A stretch of 11,620 nt of DNA from Prolixibacteraceae bacterium (lineage in GTDB: Bacteria; Bacteroidota; Bacteroidia; Bacteroidales; Prolixibacteraceae), in the NCBI GenBank assembly GCA_003516705.1, contig DPCJ01000118.1:1-11620 (forward strand), read 5' to 3'. Below are positions 1 through 7,922 of the stretch, piece by piece; within the stretch, counting starts at the first letter, position 1; each line of letters begins with the position of its first letter. Position numbers and translations under genes: made by a program. The notes beneath the pieces are model-generated. The model had not been told where the DNA came from. It saw nothing but the letters and a program-made list of their open reading frames with translations, and made no database searches.

Positions 1-50
1 AAGGGTTTATCAACTTGAAAATCGCATTTGATTTGCAAACAAATATTATA

Positions 51-3000
51 ATGAATAATCGTTATTTAATATCCCGGCTTAAAAGGTCAGTTGTATTAAC
101 CACGCTTTTTTTGTGGAGTGCCAGCACAATATTCGCCCAGGATTCGCTGCTTGTAAAAGGAGTGATTGTTAGTAGTTCTGACATTCCGGTAGCTAATGTG
201 TCGGTTGGAATTGAAGGGTCGTTTGACTTACCGGCAGTGACCAATGAGGCTGGTGAGTTTACTGTTAAGTCGCCATCGGGAAATGAATGGATAAATGTTT
301 CGCCCGAAGGAAACTATAAAAAGAAGAGAGTATTTCTGAATAACCGGAGTTCGATTAAAATTTACTTAACTGCCAATGATCTTGAATCGGGTGATGACAA
401 TATATCAGTTTTGGCACACGATATTTTAAAGCGCGATATGGTAGCTTCATTTACTTCAGTAAATTCAAACGAAATAAAGAAAACCCCGGTTATTTCTGTA
501 AATCAGTTTTTTCAGGGGCGCGTTGCCGGCGTTAATACAATTAATCGCTCAGGCGATCCGGGAAGTGGTGCTGTAAGCTTTTTCCGGGGAGTAAATTCTA
601 TTACAACTCCCAATAATCCATTGTATATGGTCGATGGAATTCCGATGATGGGTAACGGCATTTTCGGTTCGAACCTCGATGGTTTTGAATACAACACGCT
701 TTTGGGAATCAATCCGCTTGATATTTCAAAAACAACTGTTATTAAAGATCCTGCTTTCACCACTGCATTCGGGTCGAAAGCAAGTCATGGTTTAGTGATT
801 ATTGAAACCCTCGATCCAAGTGCAACACAAACGGTGGTTGAGCTTGATCTGCGGAGTGGAATGTCTTTATCTCCTTCGAGTCAGATACCACAATTAAATG
901 CAGCACAACATAGATCGCTTATCAGCGAGGTTCTGTTTTCGTCAGGAAAACCTGAAGAACAAATCATGATTGAATATCCAAATCTGTTTTTAACTCCCGA
1001 TGATGACCGGTTTATAGATTATCAGCACAATACAAATTGGCAGGATTTGATTTTTGCCAATTCATCGTTTACAAACATTAACGTAAAAGTTAAAGGTGGT
1101 GACGAAATTGCCCGTTATGGTCTATCATTTGGGTATATCAACAGCAATGGTGTAGTAAAATCTACCGGATACGATGGATATAATCTCAGGTTTGTTAGTT
1201 TGCTCAATATTTTTACCTGGCTAAAAATGAACGCTTCGGTTTCATTAAGTTACAATAACTCCGATTTAAAAGAATCGGCCAGAATTTCACAAACCAGCCC
1301 GATACTTTCTGCACTTGGAAAATCTCCTATGCTAAACCCATATCAGTATGATGAAGAAGGAAGGGAATTAACAGCTTTAATGAATGTTGACGAACTTGGT
1401 GTGAGTAATGCGCAGGCTGTTATCGATAATTACAGTGCTGTTAACAACAATTTTAACTTTATTTCGACGCTCGGTTTTGCAGCCGATATCTCGAAGAATC
1501 TGGTGGCACATGCCAATTTCGGGGTTACATACAATGTGTTGAAAGAACAGATTTTCATGCCAAATCAGGGGATGGAAAGATATTATAATTCCGAAGCAAT
1601 TAATGTAGCCAAAGCTACCAACAACAGTCTGAACTCGTTTTATAACAACACTTATCTTAAATACAAGAAAAAGATAGGCTCAACCCATGTTTTTGATTTT
1701 GTTACCGGAGCTAATGTGTTGACTAATAAATATGAATTAGACTGGGGTTTAGCAAAAAATGCACATGAAAACGATGAATACCGAATGCTACAGGATGGAC
1801 AGAATAATCTTCGCGAAATTGGTGGGGCCAATCGCACCTGGAACTGGCTTTCGTTTTACGAAAACTTTACCTACAGCTATAGAGATAAATACCTTGCAAC
1901 AGCCTCAGTATCGTTAGATGGTTCATCACGTGTGGGCGACAATGCCGCGAATACAATGAAAATAGGTTCGGTTCCTTTCGGGTTGTTTTACTCTCTTGGC
2001 GGGGCCTGGAGAATTTCAAATGAAGCTTTCCTGAAAGATAAATCAAAACTCGAAGAACTTAAACTTCGTCTTTCGTATGGAGTTACCGGGAATGATAATA
2101 TTGGCGAAGCAACCGCAACCGATTATTATAATGCTGTTAAATTCCGCGAAACATCGGGTTTGATTCCAGGTGTGGTTGCCAATGACCAACTTACTTATGA
2201 GAAAATAAGCCAGATAAATGGTGGCATCGACATCGCACTTTTGGGCAACAGGGTTCAATCGAGTATTGATTTTTACAGATCCACTGTTGATAATTTACTT
2301 ATTTATGCACCAATTCCTGCATATTTCGGGTTTGACTACAGACCTGAAAATGGTGGTAAAATGCAAAATCAGGGAATTGATTACAGTGTGCTTTTCAGGT
2401 TAATTGACATGCAAAACTTTAAATGGGATTTGCAGGCAACCTATTCAAAAGTTAACAACGAAATACTCGAAATAAAAGGAAATAAATTAGTAATTCCGGT
2501 ATCGGGAGCCGAGCTTGTAAATATGCCGGGTGAACAGGCAAACAGTTTTTATGGATACATTTACAATGGTGTTTATGCAACAACAGAAGATGCACAAAGT
2601 GCCGGCCTTGTAAACGACAGGTTAGTGCCATACCAGGCTGGAGATGCAATATTTTCAGATATTTCGGGTCCATCGGGTTCACCTGATGGTATTATCAACA
2701 GCTTTGATAAAACTGTAATCGGCTCATCAAATCCTGAACATTTTGGAGGCATAAACAATACTTTTACCTACAAACGATGGGCGCTTAGCGCATTTGTACA
2801 ATTCACTTCGGGGAATGAGGTTTTTAATTTTGTTCGCTCACAAAACGAAAGTATGACAGGTTTGGAAAACCAAAGTACACGCATACTTGACCGCTGGTCA
2901 TATTCAGGTCAGCAAACCGAAGTTCCGCGCGCATTGTATAACGACGTGATTGGTAATTCAGATTTCTCAACACGCTGGATTGAAGATGGTTCTTATATTC

Positions 3001-3221
3001 GATTGAAAAATGTCTCTGTGAGCTACACAGTTCCTGAAGAATTTATCGTATTTAAAAACGCCCAGTTTTATTTGTCGGGTACAAACCTTTTTACTGCTAC
3101 CAATTATTTGGGGTACGATCCTGAATTCGCATTTTCAGGTTCTCACCTGATGCAGGGAATTGATTATGGTTTAACTCCTCAGGTGCGTCAGTTTGTGATT
3201 GGAGTAAAGCTTGGTTTATAA
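51..3221 (+). CDS. SusC/RagA-family TonB-dependent outer-membrane transporter
   Basis: Outer-membrane transporter that, with a SusD lipoprotein lid, imports oligosaccharides using TonB energy. The ATG at 51 gives 1056 aa and places the signal peptide properly (basic MNNRYLISRLKR, hydrophobic stretch, cleavage near TIFA/Q at 29-30). Frame-open codons back to a TTG at 15 would only add a polar extension. Residues about 35-108 form a carboxypeptidase-regulatory-like beta-sandwich (VKGVIV...VANVSV...NEAGEF). Residues about 132-255 are the plug, with FFQGRVAGV, SFFRGVNSI, YMVDGIPM and GSKASHGLVIIET matching the SusC pattern. The rest is a 22-strand-type beta-barrel ending in VRQFVIGVKLGL. Length is normal for SusC. 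The usual DEVVVVGYG-type segment between the first domain and the plug is not recognisable; ISVLAHDILKRD stands there. The susD gene follows directly, so the two are surely co-transcribed. The substrate cannot be read from the sequence; the neighbours suggest beta-mannan or beta-glucan oligosaccharides. Confidence 0.93.
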   Translation: MNNRYLISRLKRSVVLTTLFLWSASTIFAQDSLLVKGVIVSSSDIPVANVSVGIEGSFDLPAVTNEAGEFTVKSPSGNEWINVSPEGNYKKKRVFLNNRSSIKIYLTANDLESGDDNISVLAHDILKRDMVASFTSVNSNEIKKTPVISVNQFFQGRVAGVNTINRSGDPGSGAVSFFRGVNSITTPNNPLYMVDGIPMMGNGIFGSNLDGFEYNTLLGINPLDISKTTVIKDPAFTTAFGSKASHGLVIIETLDPSATQTVVELDLRSGMSLSPSSQIPQLNAAQHRSLISEVLFSSGKPEEQIMIEYPNLFLTPDDDRFIDYQHNTNWQDLIFANSSFTNINVKVKGGDEIARYGLSFGYINSNGVVKSTGYDGYNLRFVSLLNIFTWLKMNASVSLSYNNSDLKESARISQTSPILSALGKSPMLNPYQYDEEGRELTALMNVDELGVSNAQAVIDNYSAVNNNFNFISTLGFAADISKNLVAHANFGVTYNVLKEQIFMPNQGMERYYNSEAINVAKATNNSLNSFYNNTYLKYKKKIGSTHVFDFVTGANVLTNKYELDWGLAKNAHENDEYRMLQDGQNNLREIGGANRTWNWLSFYENFTYSYRDKYLATASVSLDGSSRVGDNAANTMKIGSVPFGLFYSLGGAWRISNEAFLKDKSKLEELKLRLSYGVTGNDNIGEATATDYYNAVKFRETSGLIPGVVANDQLTYEKISQINGGIDIALLGNRVQSSIDFYRSTVDNLLIYAPIPAYFGFDYRPENGGKMQNQGIDYSVLFRLIDMQNFKWDLQATYSKVNNEILEIKGNKLVIPVSGAELVNMPGEQANSFYGYIYNGVYATTEDAQSAGLVNDRLVPYQAGDAIFSDISGPSGSPDGIINSFDKTVIGSSNPEHFGGINNTFTYKRWALSAFVQFTSGNEVFNFVRSQNESMTGLENQSTRILDRWSYSGQQTEVPRALYNDVIGNSDFSTRWIEDGSYIRLKNVSVSYTVPEEFIVFKNAQFYLSGTNLFTATNYLGYDPEFAFSGSHLMQGIDYGLTPQVRQFVIGVKLGL

Positions 3222-3241
3222 TGATTTAAATGGTAATTGAA

Positions 3242-5098
3242 ATGAAAAGAATTAATAAATATACACTCGTTTCAGGCTTCTTTATTTCGACTCTGATATT
3301 TTTTTCTTCGTGTAAAGAATTTCTGAATCCTGACCAGGAAATTAATATCACTGAAGATAAGTTATACGACGATTGGTATGAGTACCGAGCCATCGAAGTT
3401 GGATTATATGGTATTCAGGCTGAGCTGGTTGAGCAATTGGTGGTTTTGGGTGAACTCAGGGCTGATTTAATGAAAATCACTGAAAATGCAGATGCTGACC
3501 TTGTTGAAGTTTACAATTTCAACATCTCGAAAGAAAATAAATACGCATCGCCAACAAACTTTTTTAAGTTAATAACTGCCAGCAACAATTTTATTGCTGT
3601 ATTAAAACGTGATCATCCCGAAGTTACTGAACCCAATAGTCCGGTTACAAATTATCACCGACTTTATGGCGAAGCATTATGTATGCGTGCCTGGGCTTAT
3701 TTTAATGCAGTTCGTATTTATGGAAAAGTACCATTTATCCATGAGTCGCTGACAACAATGGAAGAAACTGATAGCTATATCAACTCTGCCGGAACTTATA
3801 TCGACAGTTTACAAATTACCTATGGAATTGATGGTTATACCAACGATACACTAAAAAATGTACCCATTCAATTAAATAAACAGTTTTACGACCAGAAACT
3901 TGTTATTGATTATTTTACTAATCAGCTTGAGAACGAAGTACGGGCTGTTGGTGTAAATCATTATATCGATAATGCCGACCAAACCTGGGAAGTAAGTATT
4001 TGGAACATCTATGCAATGCACACATTGCTTGGACTGATGTACCTTACCGATGGTGATTTGGCAAAGGCTGCAACATATTTCGAAAAAGTAGTTTATATGA
4101 ATTCTGATAATTATCGTTACCAGATTGATAACAGTTTCGGAGGTTCAAATTGGCGGAATATTTTTAGCAATATCGATATCAGGGAGCATATTTTTACCTT
4201 GTGGTTTAATAAATCGTACTTTCAGCAGAACAAGTTTCAGGAGTTATTTGAGCCCCGCGATCCTCATAAATACATGATTAAACCAACCCGAAAAGCAGTT
4301 ATGCTTTGGGAAACATCGTGGGACGATTACCGTTTGAACGAAAACAATACTCAGCCCTGGCTAACCCGCACAGTTGTAAAAGGCCGCCCGGGTGATTTTA
4401 ACCGCGGCTACGGTGTTTCGTATGCCTATTTGCAGAATGGTGAAGTTATTCCGTCACAAACGGTAACATCAATGTTATACCTGAAATCAGAAGAAGATTA
4501 TCGCACAGCATCATTGCTTGTTGAAGGCGCAGATACTGCAATCTGGAAATATTCGTGGAATAAGAATGTATATGATCAGGATGCCAACTTTATTGTTTAC
4601 AGAGCTGCCGGTGTTCATCTTTGGCTTGCCGAACTTTACGTGTGGTGGAGGTTTGAACAAGCTGGAGTTGTGCGGGAGTTTACCTCGAATGCGGTAAATA
4701 TCGTAAATAACGGATCTAATTATACTATTGATGCGAATCGTGAGCAAGTTGGAGTACGGGGACGGGTTGGAATTGGTGGAGCTAATGATGGTATTAAAGT
4801 AGGTAATTTAAACTATTTGAGACATCCGTTTACGAATGAAGTAACTGGTTATATAAATCTTACCGGTAATTTTAAAGGATTGCAGGAGTACCTCGAAGAA
4901 CTGATTATTGAAGAGCGGGGCAGGGAGCTTGCTTTTGAAGGAGAACGTTTTTACGATTTGATGCGCGTTGCCAAAAGGCGAAACGACCCGGCATTCCTTG
5001 CTAAAATCGTATCCGATAAATTTCCGGAAGTTAAGCGCGAGGCTATGTATAATTATCTGCTTAACGAAGAAAACTGGTACATAAAATATTTCGATTAA
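3242..5098 (+). CDS. SusD/RagB-family surface glycan-binding lipoprotein
   Basis: Cell-surface lipoprotein that caps the SusC barrel and captures oligosaccharides. Starting at 3242, the 618-aa product opens with MKRINKY, a hydrophobic stretch and a lipobox-like FFSSC, with the lipidated Cys at residue 24. An ATG at 3230, four codons upstream, is the alternative and lies 9 nt after the susC stop. Family signs: LYGEALCMRAWAYFNAVRIYG at about 141-161, a TPR-like helix pair around 254-283 (LLGLMYLTDGDLAKAATYF), and the C-terminal SusD hallmark at 555-575 (IIEERGRELAFEGERFYDLMR). Length is somewhat above that of SusD itself (about 550 aa), and a Gly/Asn-rich stretch near 490-530 may be an inserted loop. 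The gene closes the susCD unit: an intrinsic terminator begins 26 nt after the stop. Its ligand is unknown; given the convergent endo-mannanase/glucanase operon, gluco- or galactomannan oligosaccharides are an inference. Confidence 0.93.
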   Translation: MKRINKYTLVSGFFISTLIFFSSCKEFLNPDQEINITEDKLYDDWYEYRAIEVGLYGIQAELVEQLVVLGELRADLMKITENADADLVEVYNFNISKENKYASPTNFFKLITASNNFIAVLKRDHPEVTEPNSPVTNYHRLYGEALCMRAWAYFNAVRIYGKVPFIHESLTTMEETDSYINSAGTYIDSLQITYGIDGYTNDTLKNVPIQLNKQFYDQKLVIDYFTNQLENEVRAVGVNHYIDNADQTWEVSIWNIYAMHTLLGLMYLTDGDLAKAATYFEKVVYMNSDNYRYQIDNSFGGSNWRNIFSNIDIREHIFTLWFNKSYFQQNKFQELFEPRDPHKYMIKPTRKAVMLWETSWDDYRLNENNTQPWLTRTVVKGRPGDFNRGYGVSYAYLQNGEVIPSQTVTSMLYLKSEEDYRTASLLVEGADTAIWKYSWNKNVYDQDANFIVYRAAGVHLWLAELYVWWRFEQAGVVREFTSNAVNIVNNGSNYTIDANREQVGVRGRVGIGGANDGIKVGNLNYLRHPFTNEVTGYINLTGNFKGLQEYLEELIIEERGRELAFEGERFYDLMRVAKRRNDPAFLAKIVSDKFPEVKREAMYNYLLNEENWYIKYFD

Positions 5099-5123
5099 CA
5101 ATTAAGTTGTGGCAATAATCATT

Positions 5124-5157
5124 AACAGGCAGTTCGGTTTTCGACTGCCTGTTTTTA
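5124..5157 (+). terminator. Intrinsic terminator of the susCD operon
   Basis: A perfect 10-bp inverted repeat, AACAGGCAGT (5124-5133) and ACTGCCTGTT (5144-5153), encloses a 10-nt loop and runs into a T-rich tract (5152-5161, broken by one A). It lies 26 nt past the susD stop. On the minus strand the far side of the stem has no T-run, so it should work mainly for plus-strand transcripts. The rest of the convergent gap (5099-5257) holds only a weak AT-only hairpin and no gene. Confidence 0.88.
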
Positions 5158-5257
5158 TTTTATTATCACTTAATAATAAAGGTTTTATCGGCCATTAAAT
5201 CAGGAAATATTGATCGTTTTTAAGAACGGAAGTAAAAGCAAAGGTGAAAACGGATTT

Positions 5258-6883
5258 TCATTGTTTAAGAAATATTTTAGCCGGGTTATTGTCAGCTTTT
5301 ATGAGGTAAATACCAGTTGGTAGATGTTCTGTGGATATTTTAATTTGCATTGAGTCCGGCTGAAATTGTATCAGTAACCGACCGTGTGAATTGAAAACTG
5401 AAATTGTATGAATTAAAAAATCAGCATCAATATTCAGTTCTGATTGTGAAGGATTAGGGAATATTTTTAGTCCGTCGTTTTTTTTTAAGTTATCGCCGGT
5501 GACGCTTGTAACAGGTGATGTATAAGTTTTAAGATCCGGCATCTCATCGAGGGTGATTACATACTCGTGTTCAAACATTTTTTTCCAGAGCGATAGCGGA
5601 TTGTATTTGCTGTCGCGAACAAAACCGCCATACCAGGGCATATAAAACGACCATGCTGCTTCATCAGCAATTAAATTGTCAACGTCAGGGAATGAACCTG
5701 TTTCGCTTAGAGTGATCATTTTTTTCCCCTCGTAATCATTATTCAGTTTGTTAAATTCAATGATTTGTGAAGTGTGATCACCGTCTTTATACAGGTCGCG
5801 GCCGATAATATCAACCACATCATCACCCGGATACCAGTTTTTATCGTCAAGCTGGCTGGTCCAAACCCAGACAAGGTTTCGCAATCCGTGATAATTTACC
5901 ATTCTGTCATACATGAGCCGGTACAGTTTTTTGCATGGTTCAGCTCCTTTTGCTCCCCACCAGAACCAACCTCCCGACGCCTCGTGCAGCGGTCTCCAAA
6001 GGATTGGGACATCCGCATTTTGTAATTTCAACAACAACCCCGAGATGTAATCAATGTCTTTTATTATAGCCTGATACTCTGTGGAAGTGGAATCAGAAAT
6101 TTTTGAGATATCGAAACTCGTTTCTTTGGTATAAAATGCTTCTGTTTTTCGCGAAGGGTCGCGCCAGTGCCAGCAAAAAGCAGGGATTCCGTTTTTGCTG
6201 TAATAACTTTTTGCATCGTTTACCGGCGTATCGTTGTTGTACCATGAATAACCTCGGCCACAGTGCATAAAATCGAGGCCAATCAGCGCCGGTTCTTTGC
6301 CGGTGTTGGCTTTCAGCCAGTTCACCTCGTCCATACTGTTCAACGTCATTGCACCCGAAATTATTTTTCTACCGTAATTATCATACAGAAACTGGTATAA
6401 TTTTGCCGTGTGATCTGTTGGATTTGGCGTTACTAATGTTTTTCCAATGTTGAATTTAGCAGATGCATCGGTTTTCTCCAGCTGAATAAAATCGATATTA
6501 ATCCAGCCCCATGATTTTGTAATATTCATTGAATGTTCACCAGCCTTTAGTTTTTGTACACTCACAATTTTCTGTAAGACAAAAGCTGAGTTCTGATTAA
6601 GTGTAAACTGCGTGGTAGCGCCATCAATTGAGAAAATATTGGTTTTTGTACCACTTGGAGCAGCTGCCTGAATATAAATATTGTAATACGCATCTTCATC
6701 GGTTTTAAAAGTGTAATGCAACGACCCATCTTTTTGTGCTACATAATAACCGCCAGAGCATGATGATGAAGCGATTTTAACTGCTCCGTTGAGAAGCGAT
6801 GCACTTTCGGCTTCAAAAATTTGAGCTGTTGATTTTGTTAAAGTGAGTGAAAGAATAAACGTGAGAATGACAATCAGACGCAT
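5258..6883 (-). CDS. GH26 endo-beta-1,4-mannanase with N-terminal CBM35-like domain and T9SS tail
   Basis: Secreted endo-acting enzyme expected to cut internal beta-1,4-mannosidic bonds in mannan, galactomannan or glucomannan. The 541-aa protein has four parts. Residues 1-20 are a signal peptide (cut near STA/QIF). Residues 21-136 are a CBM6/CBM35-like beta-sandwich opening with FEAE and ending SWGWINIDFIQLE, the Trp-bearing ending typical of mannan-binding CBM35. Residues about 143-450 are the GH26 barrel: the acid/base Glu is E301 in WRPLHEASGGWFWWG and the nucleophile is E394 in TLSETGSFP, with CWHW at 237-240 matching the conserved family strand. Residues about 471-541 are a T9SS type A sorting domain (LKIFPNPSQSELNI ... 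LPTGIYLIKA ... KIFLKQ). It is the last gene of the leftward operon, 33 bp after the GH5 gene. The CBM plus the WRPLHEASGGWFWWG signature make mannanase far more likely than the rarer GH26 activities (lichenase, beta-1,3-xylanase). Export by T9SS implies a surface or free extracellular enzyme. Confidence 0.92.
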   Translation of the reverse strand: MRLIVILTFILSLTLTKSTAQIFEAESASLLNGAVKIASSSCSGGYYVAQKDGSLHYTFKTDEDAYYNIYIQAAAPSGTKTNIFSIDGATTQFTLNQNSAFVLQKIVSVQKLKAGEHSMNITKSWGWINIDFIQLEKTDASAKFNIGKTLVTPNPTDHTAKLYQFLYDNYGRKIISGAMTLNSMDEVNWLKANTGKEPALIGLDFMHCGRGYSWYNNDTPVNDAKSYYSKNGIPAFCWHWRDPSRKTEAFYTKETSFDISKISDSTSTEYQAIIKDIDYISGLLLKLQNADVPILWRPLHEASGGWFWWGAKGAEPCKKLYRLMYDRMVNYHGLRNLVWVWTSQLDDKNWYPGDDVVDIIGRDLYKDGDHTSQIIEFNKLNNDYEGKKMITLSETGSFPDVDNLIADEAAWSFYMPWYGGFVRDSKYNPLSLWKKMFEHEYVITLDEMPDLKTYTSPVTSVTGDNLKKNDGLKIFPNPSQSELNIDADFLIHTISVFNSHGRLLIQFQPDSMQIKISTEHLPTGIYLIKADNNPAKIFLKQ

Positions 6884-6916
6884 TGATAATCAGTTGTACA
6901 TAATAAATTTACAATT

Positions 6917-7879
6917 TTATTTTGATTTGAATGAGTTCAGTTTTTCACGGGTTTTAATTCCCGATTCCTTTAAATCGGTAGTTTTCCAGTTGCCTGAATC
7001 TGATGCTGTTGGATAAAGCATTGAACATGTTTCGTTTTTATCGGCAATTGACCAGCAAACCCAGCTTATTTTATTTTTCTCCATCCAGTCGATCCATGTA
7101 TTCCACGACTTGTAGTCAATCATTCCGTTGCCGGAAGCTTCCATTCCGGCACATTCCGAAATAAATACCGGAATGCCTTTACTGAGTGCATAATCAGTGC
7201 GATCGCGTAATTGTTTTTTGTGTGTACCGGCATAAAAATGCACTGTGTACATCAGGTTTGTGTATCCGGTTATCGGGTTATCAGCCACAAGATGAATGTC
7301 CTGGTCCCAGTGTGGGCTTCCGACAAGGATTATATTATCGGGATCAATTTCGCGGATTACGTCAATAACTTCAATCGAGTATTTTTTGACGGTTTCCCAC
7401 GAGTCGTTTACCGGTTCGTTAAAAATTTCGTAGATAATATTCGGGTACTGTCCATATTTTTTTGCCATTTCGGCAAAAAATATTTTTGCTTCCTCTGTAT
7501 GAATTTCATGGCTGTGCCAGTCAATGATTACATAAATATCGTTATCGATTGCCCCTTTGATTACAGCCTCAATTTTTTCTTTCGACCATTCTTTTTTATC
7601 AATATAACTTCCGCGGGGGCCAACGCCCATTGCGGCCCTCACAACAGTACAGCTCCAGTCATCAGCAAGCCATTTCACCGACGCTGTGTTATAAAAACGT
7701 GGCCACCAGTTATGCCAGCCATAACTAATACCTCTCAATACAACATCGTCGCCTTTTTGGTTGACAAGCTGAATTCCTTTTACTGAAAGGGGTCCGTGTT
7801 TTTTAACCGGTTGAGCGTTTGTAAAAATTGTGGTAATTACAATAATTGTCGCTGTTATGAAAATACTTTTCAGTTTCAT
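6917..7879 (-). CDS. GH5 (subfamily 2-like) endo-beta-1,4-glucanase without a sorting domain
   Basis: Retaining endo-beta-1,4-glucanase predicted to cut cellulose-like or glucomannan chains. The 320-aa protein is a signal peptide (1-23, ending TNAQ, no lipobox Cys) plus one catalytic barrel, a compact length normal for single-domain GH5_2. Family marks: HGPLSVKGIQLV and DVVLRGISY near the N-terminus, R81 in VVRAAMG, WHSH at 121-124, acid/base E155 in YEIFNEP, HFY at 214-216, nucleophile E242 in FISECAGMEASG, and the aromatic WVCWSIADK at 273-281. The start is backed by an AGGA five bases before the ATG, inside the 14-bp gap after the GH44 stop, so translation is probably coupled. Unlike both operon partners it has no C-terminal sorting domain, which suggests it stays in the periplasm or leaves by another path. 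Subfamily placement is by remembered motifs; mannanase activity as seen in other GH5 subfamilies is less likely. Confidence 0.9.
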   Translation of the reverse strand: MKLKSIFITATIIVITTIFTNAQPVKKHGPLSVKGIQLVNQKGDDVVLRGISYGWHNWWPRFYNTASVKWLADDWSCTVVRAAMGVGPRGSYIDKKEWSKEKIEAVIKGAIDNDIYVIIDWHSHEIHTEEAKIFFAEMAKKYGQYPNIIYEIFNEPVNDSWETVKKYSIEVIDVIREIDPDNIILVGSPHWDQDIHLVADNPITGYTNLMYTVHFYAGTHKKQLRDRTDYALSKGIPVFISECAGMEASGNGMIDYKSWNTWIDWMEKNKISWVCWSIADKNETCSMLYPTASDSGNWKTTDLKESGIKTREKLNSFKSK

Positions 7880-7890
7880 AATAATCCTGG

Positions 7891-7922
7891 ATTTTAGTGG
7901 TTTATAATAATTTTAGTGGTTT
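7891..7922. repeat. 13-bp direct repeat, 19-bp period, across the GH44 stop codon
   Basis: ATTTTAGTGGTTT occurs exactly at 7891-7903 and again at 7910-7922, six bases apart. On the coding (minus) strand the copies lie at the very end of the GH44 gene: the first encodes part of TTKI, the second supplies the final Asn-His codons and the TAA stop. It looks like a short tandem duplication that reset the C-terminus of the sorting domain. Confidence 0.8.

Noticed and set aside
1..18. Possible tail of an upstream gene (frame reading KGLST then TGA)
   Set aside because: Five codons are too few to tell from chance.
6..35. TTTA / TTGATTTG as a promoter for susC
   Set aside because: The -7 element deviates at the conserved A and transcription would start only about 8 nt before the ATG.
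15..50. TTG at 15 as the start of the susC-like gene
   Set aside because: The ATG at 51 gives a normal signal peptide; the extra 12 residues would place polar sequence before it.
5159..5180. 8-bp AT-only hairpin between the convergent operons as a minus-strand terminator
   Set aside because: The stem has no G-C pairs and no T-run follows on the minus strand; expected by chance in AT-rich DNA.
7211..7786. 191-codon plus-strand open frame opposite the GH5 gene
   Set aside because: The opposite strand encodes a complete GH5 with catalytic motifs; this frame has no recognisable features and is an antisense shadow.
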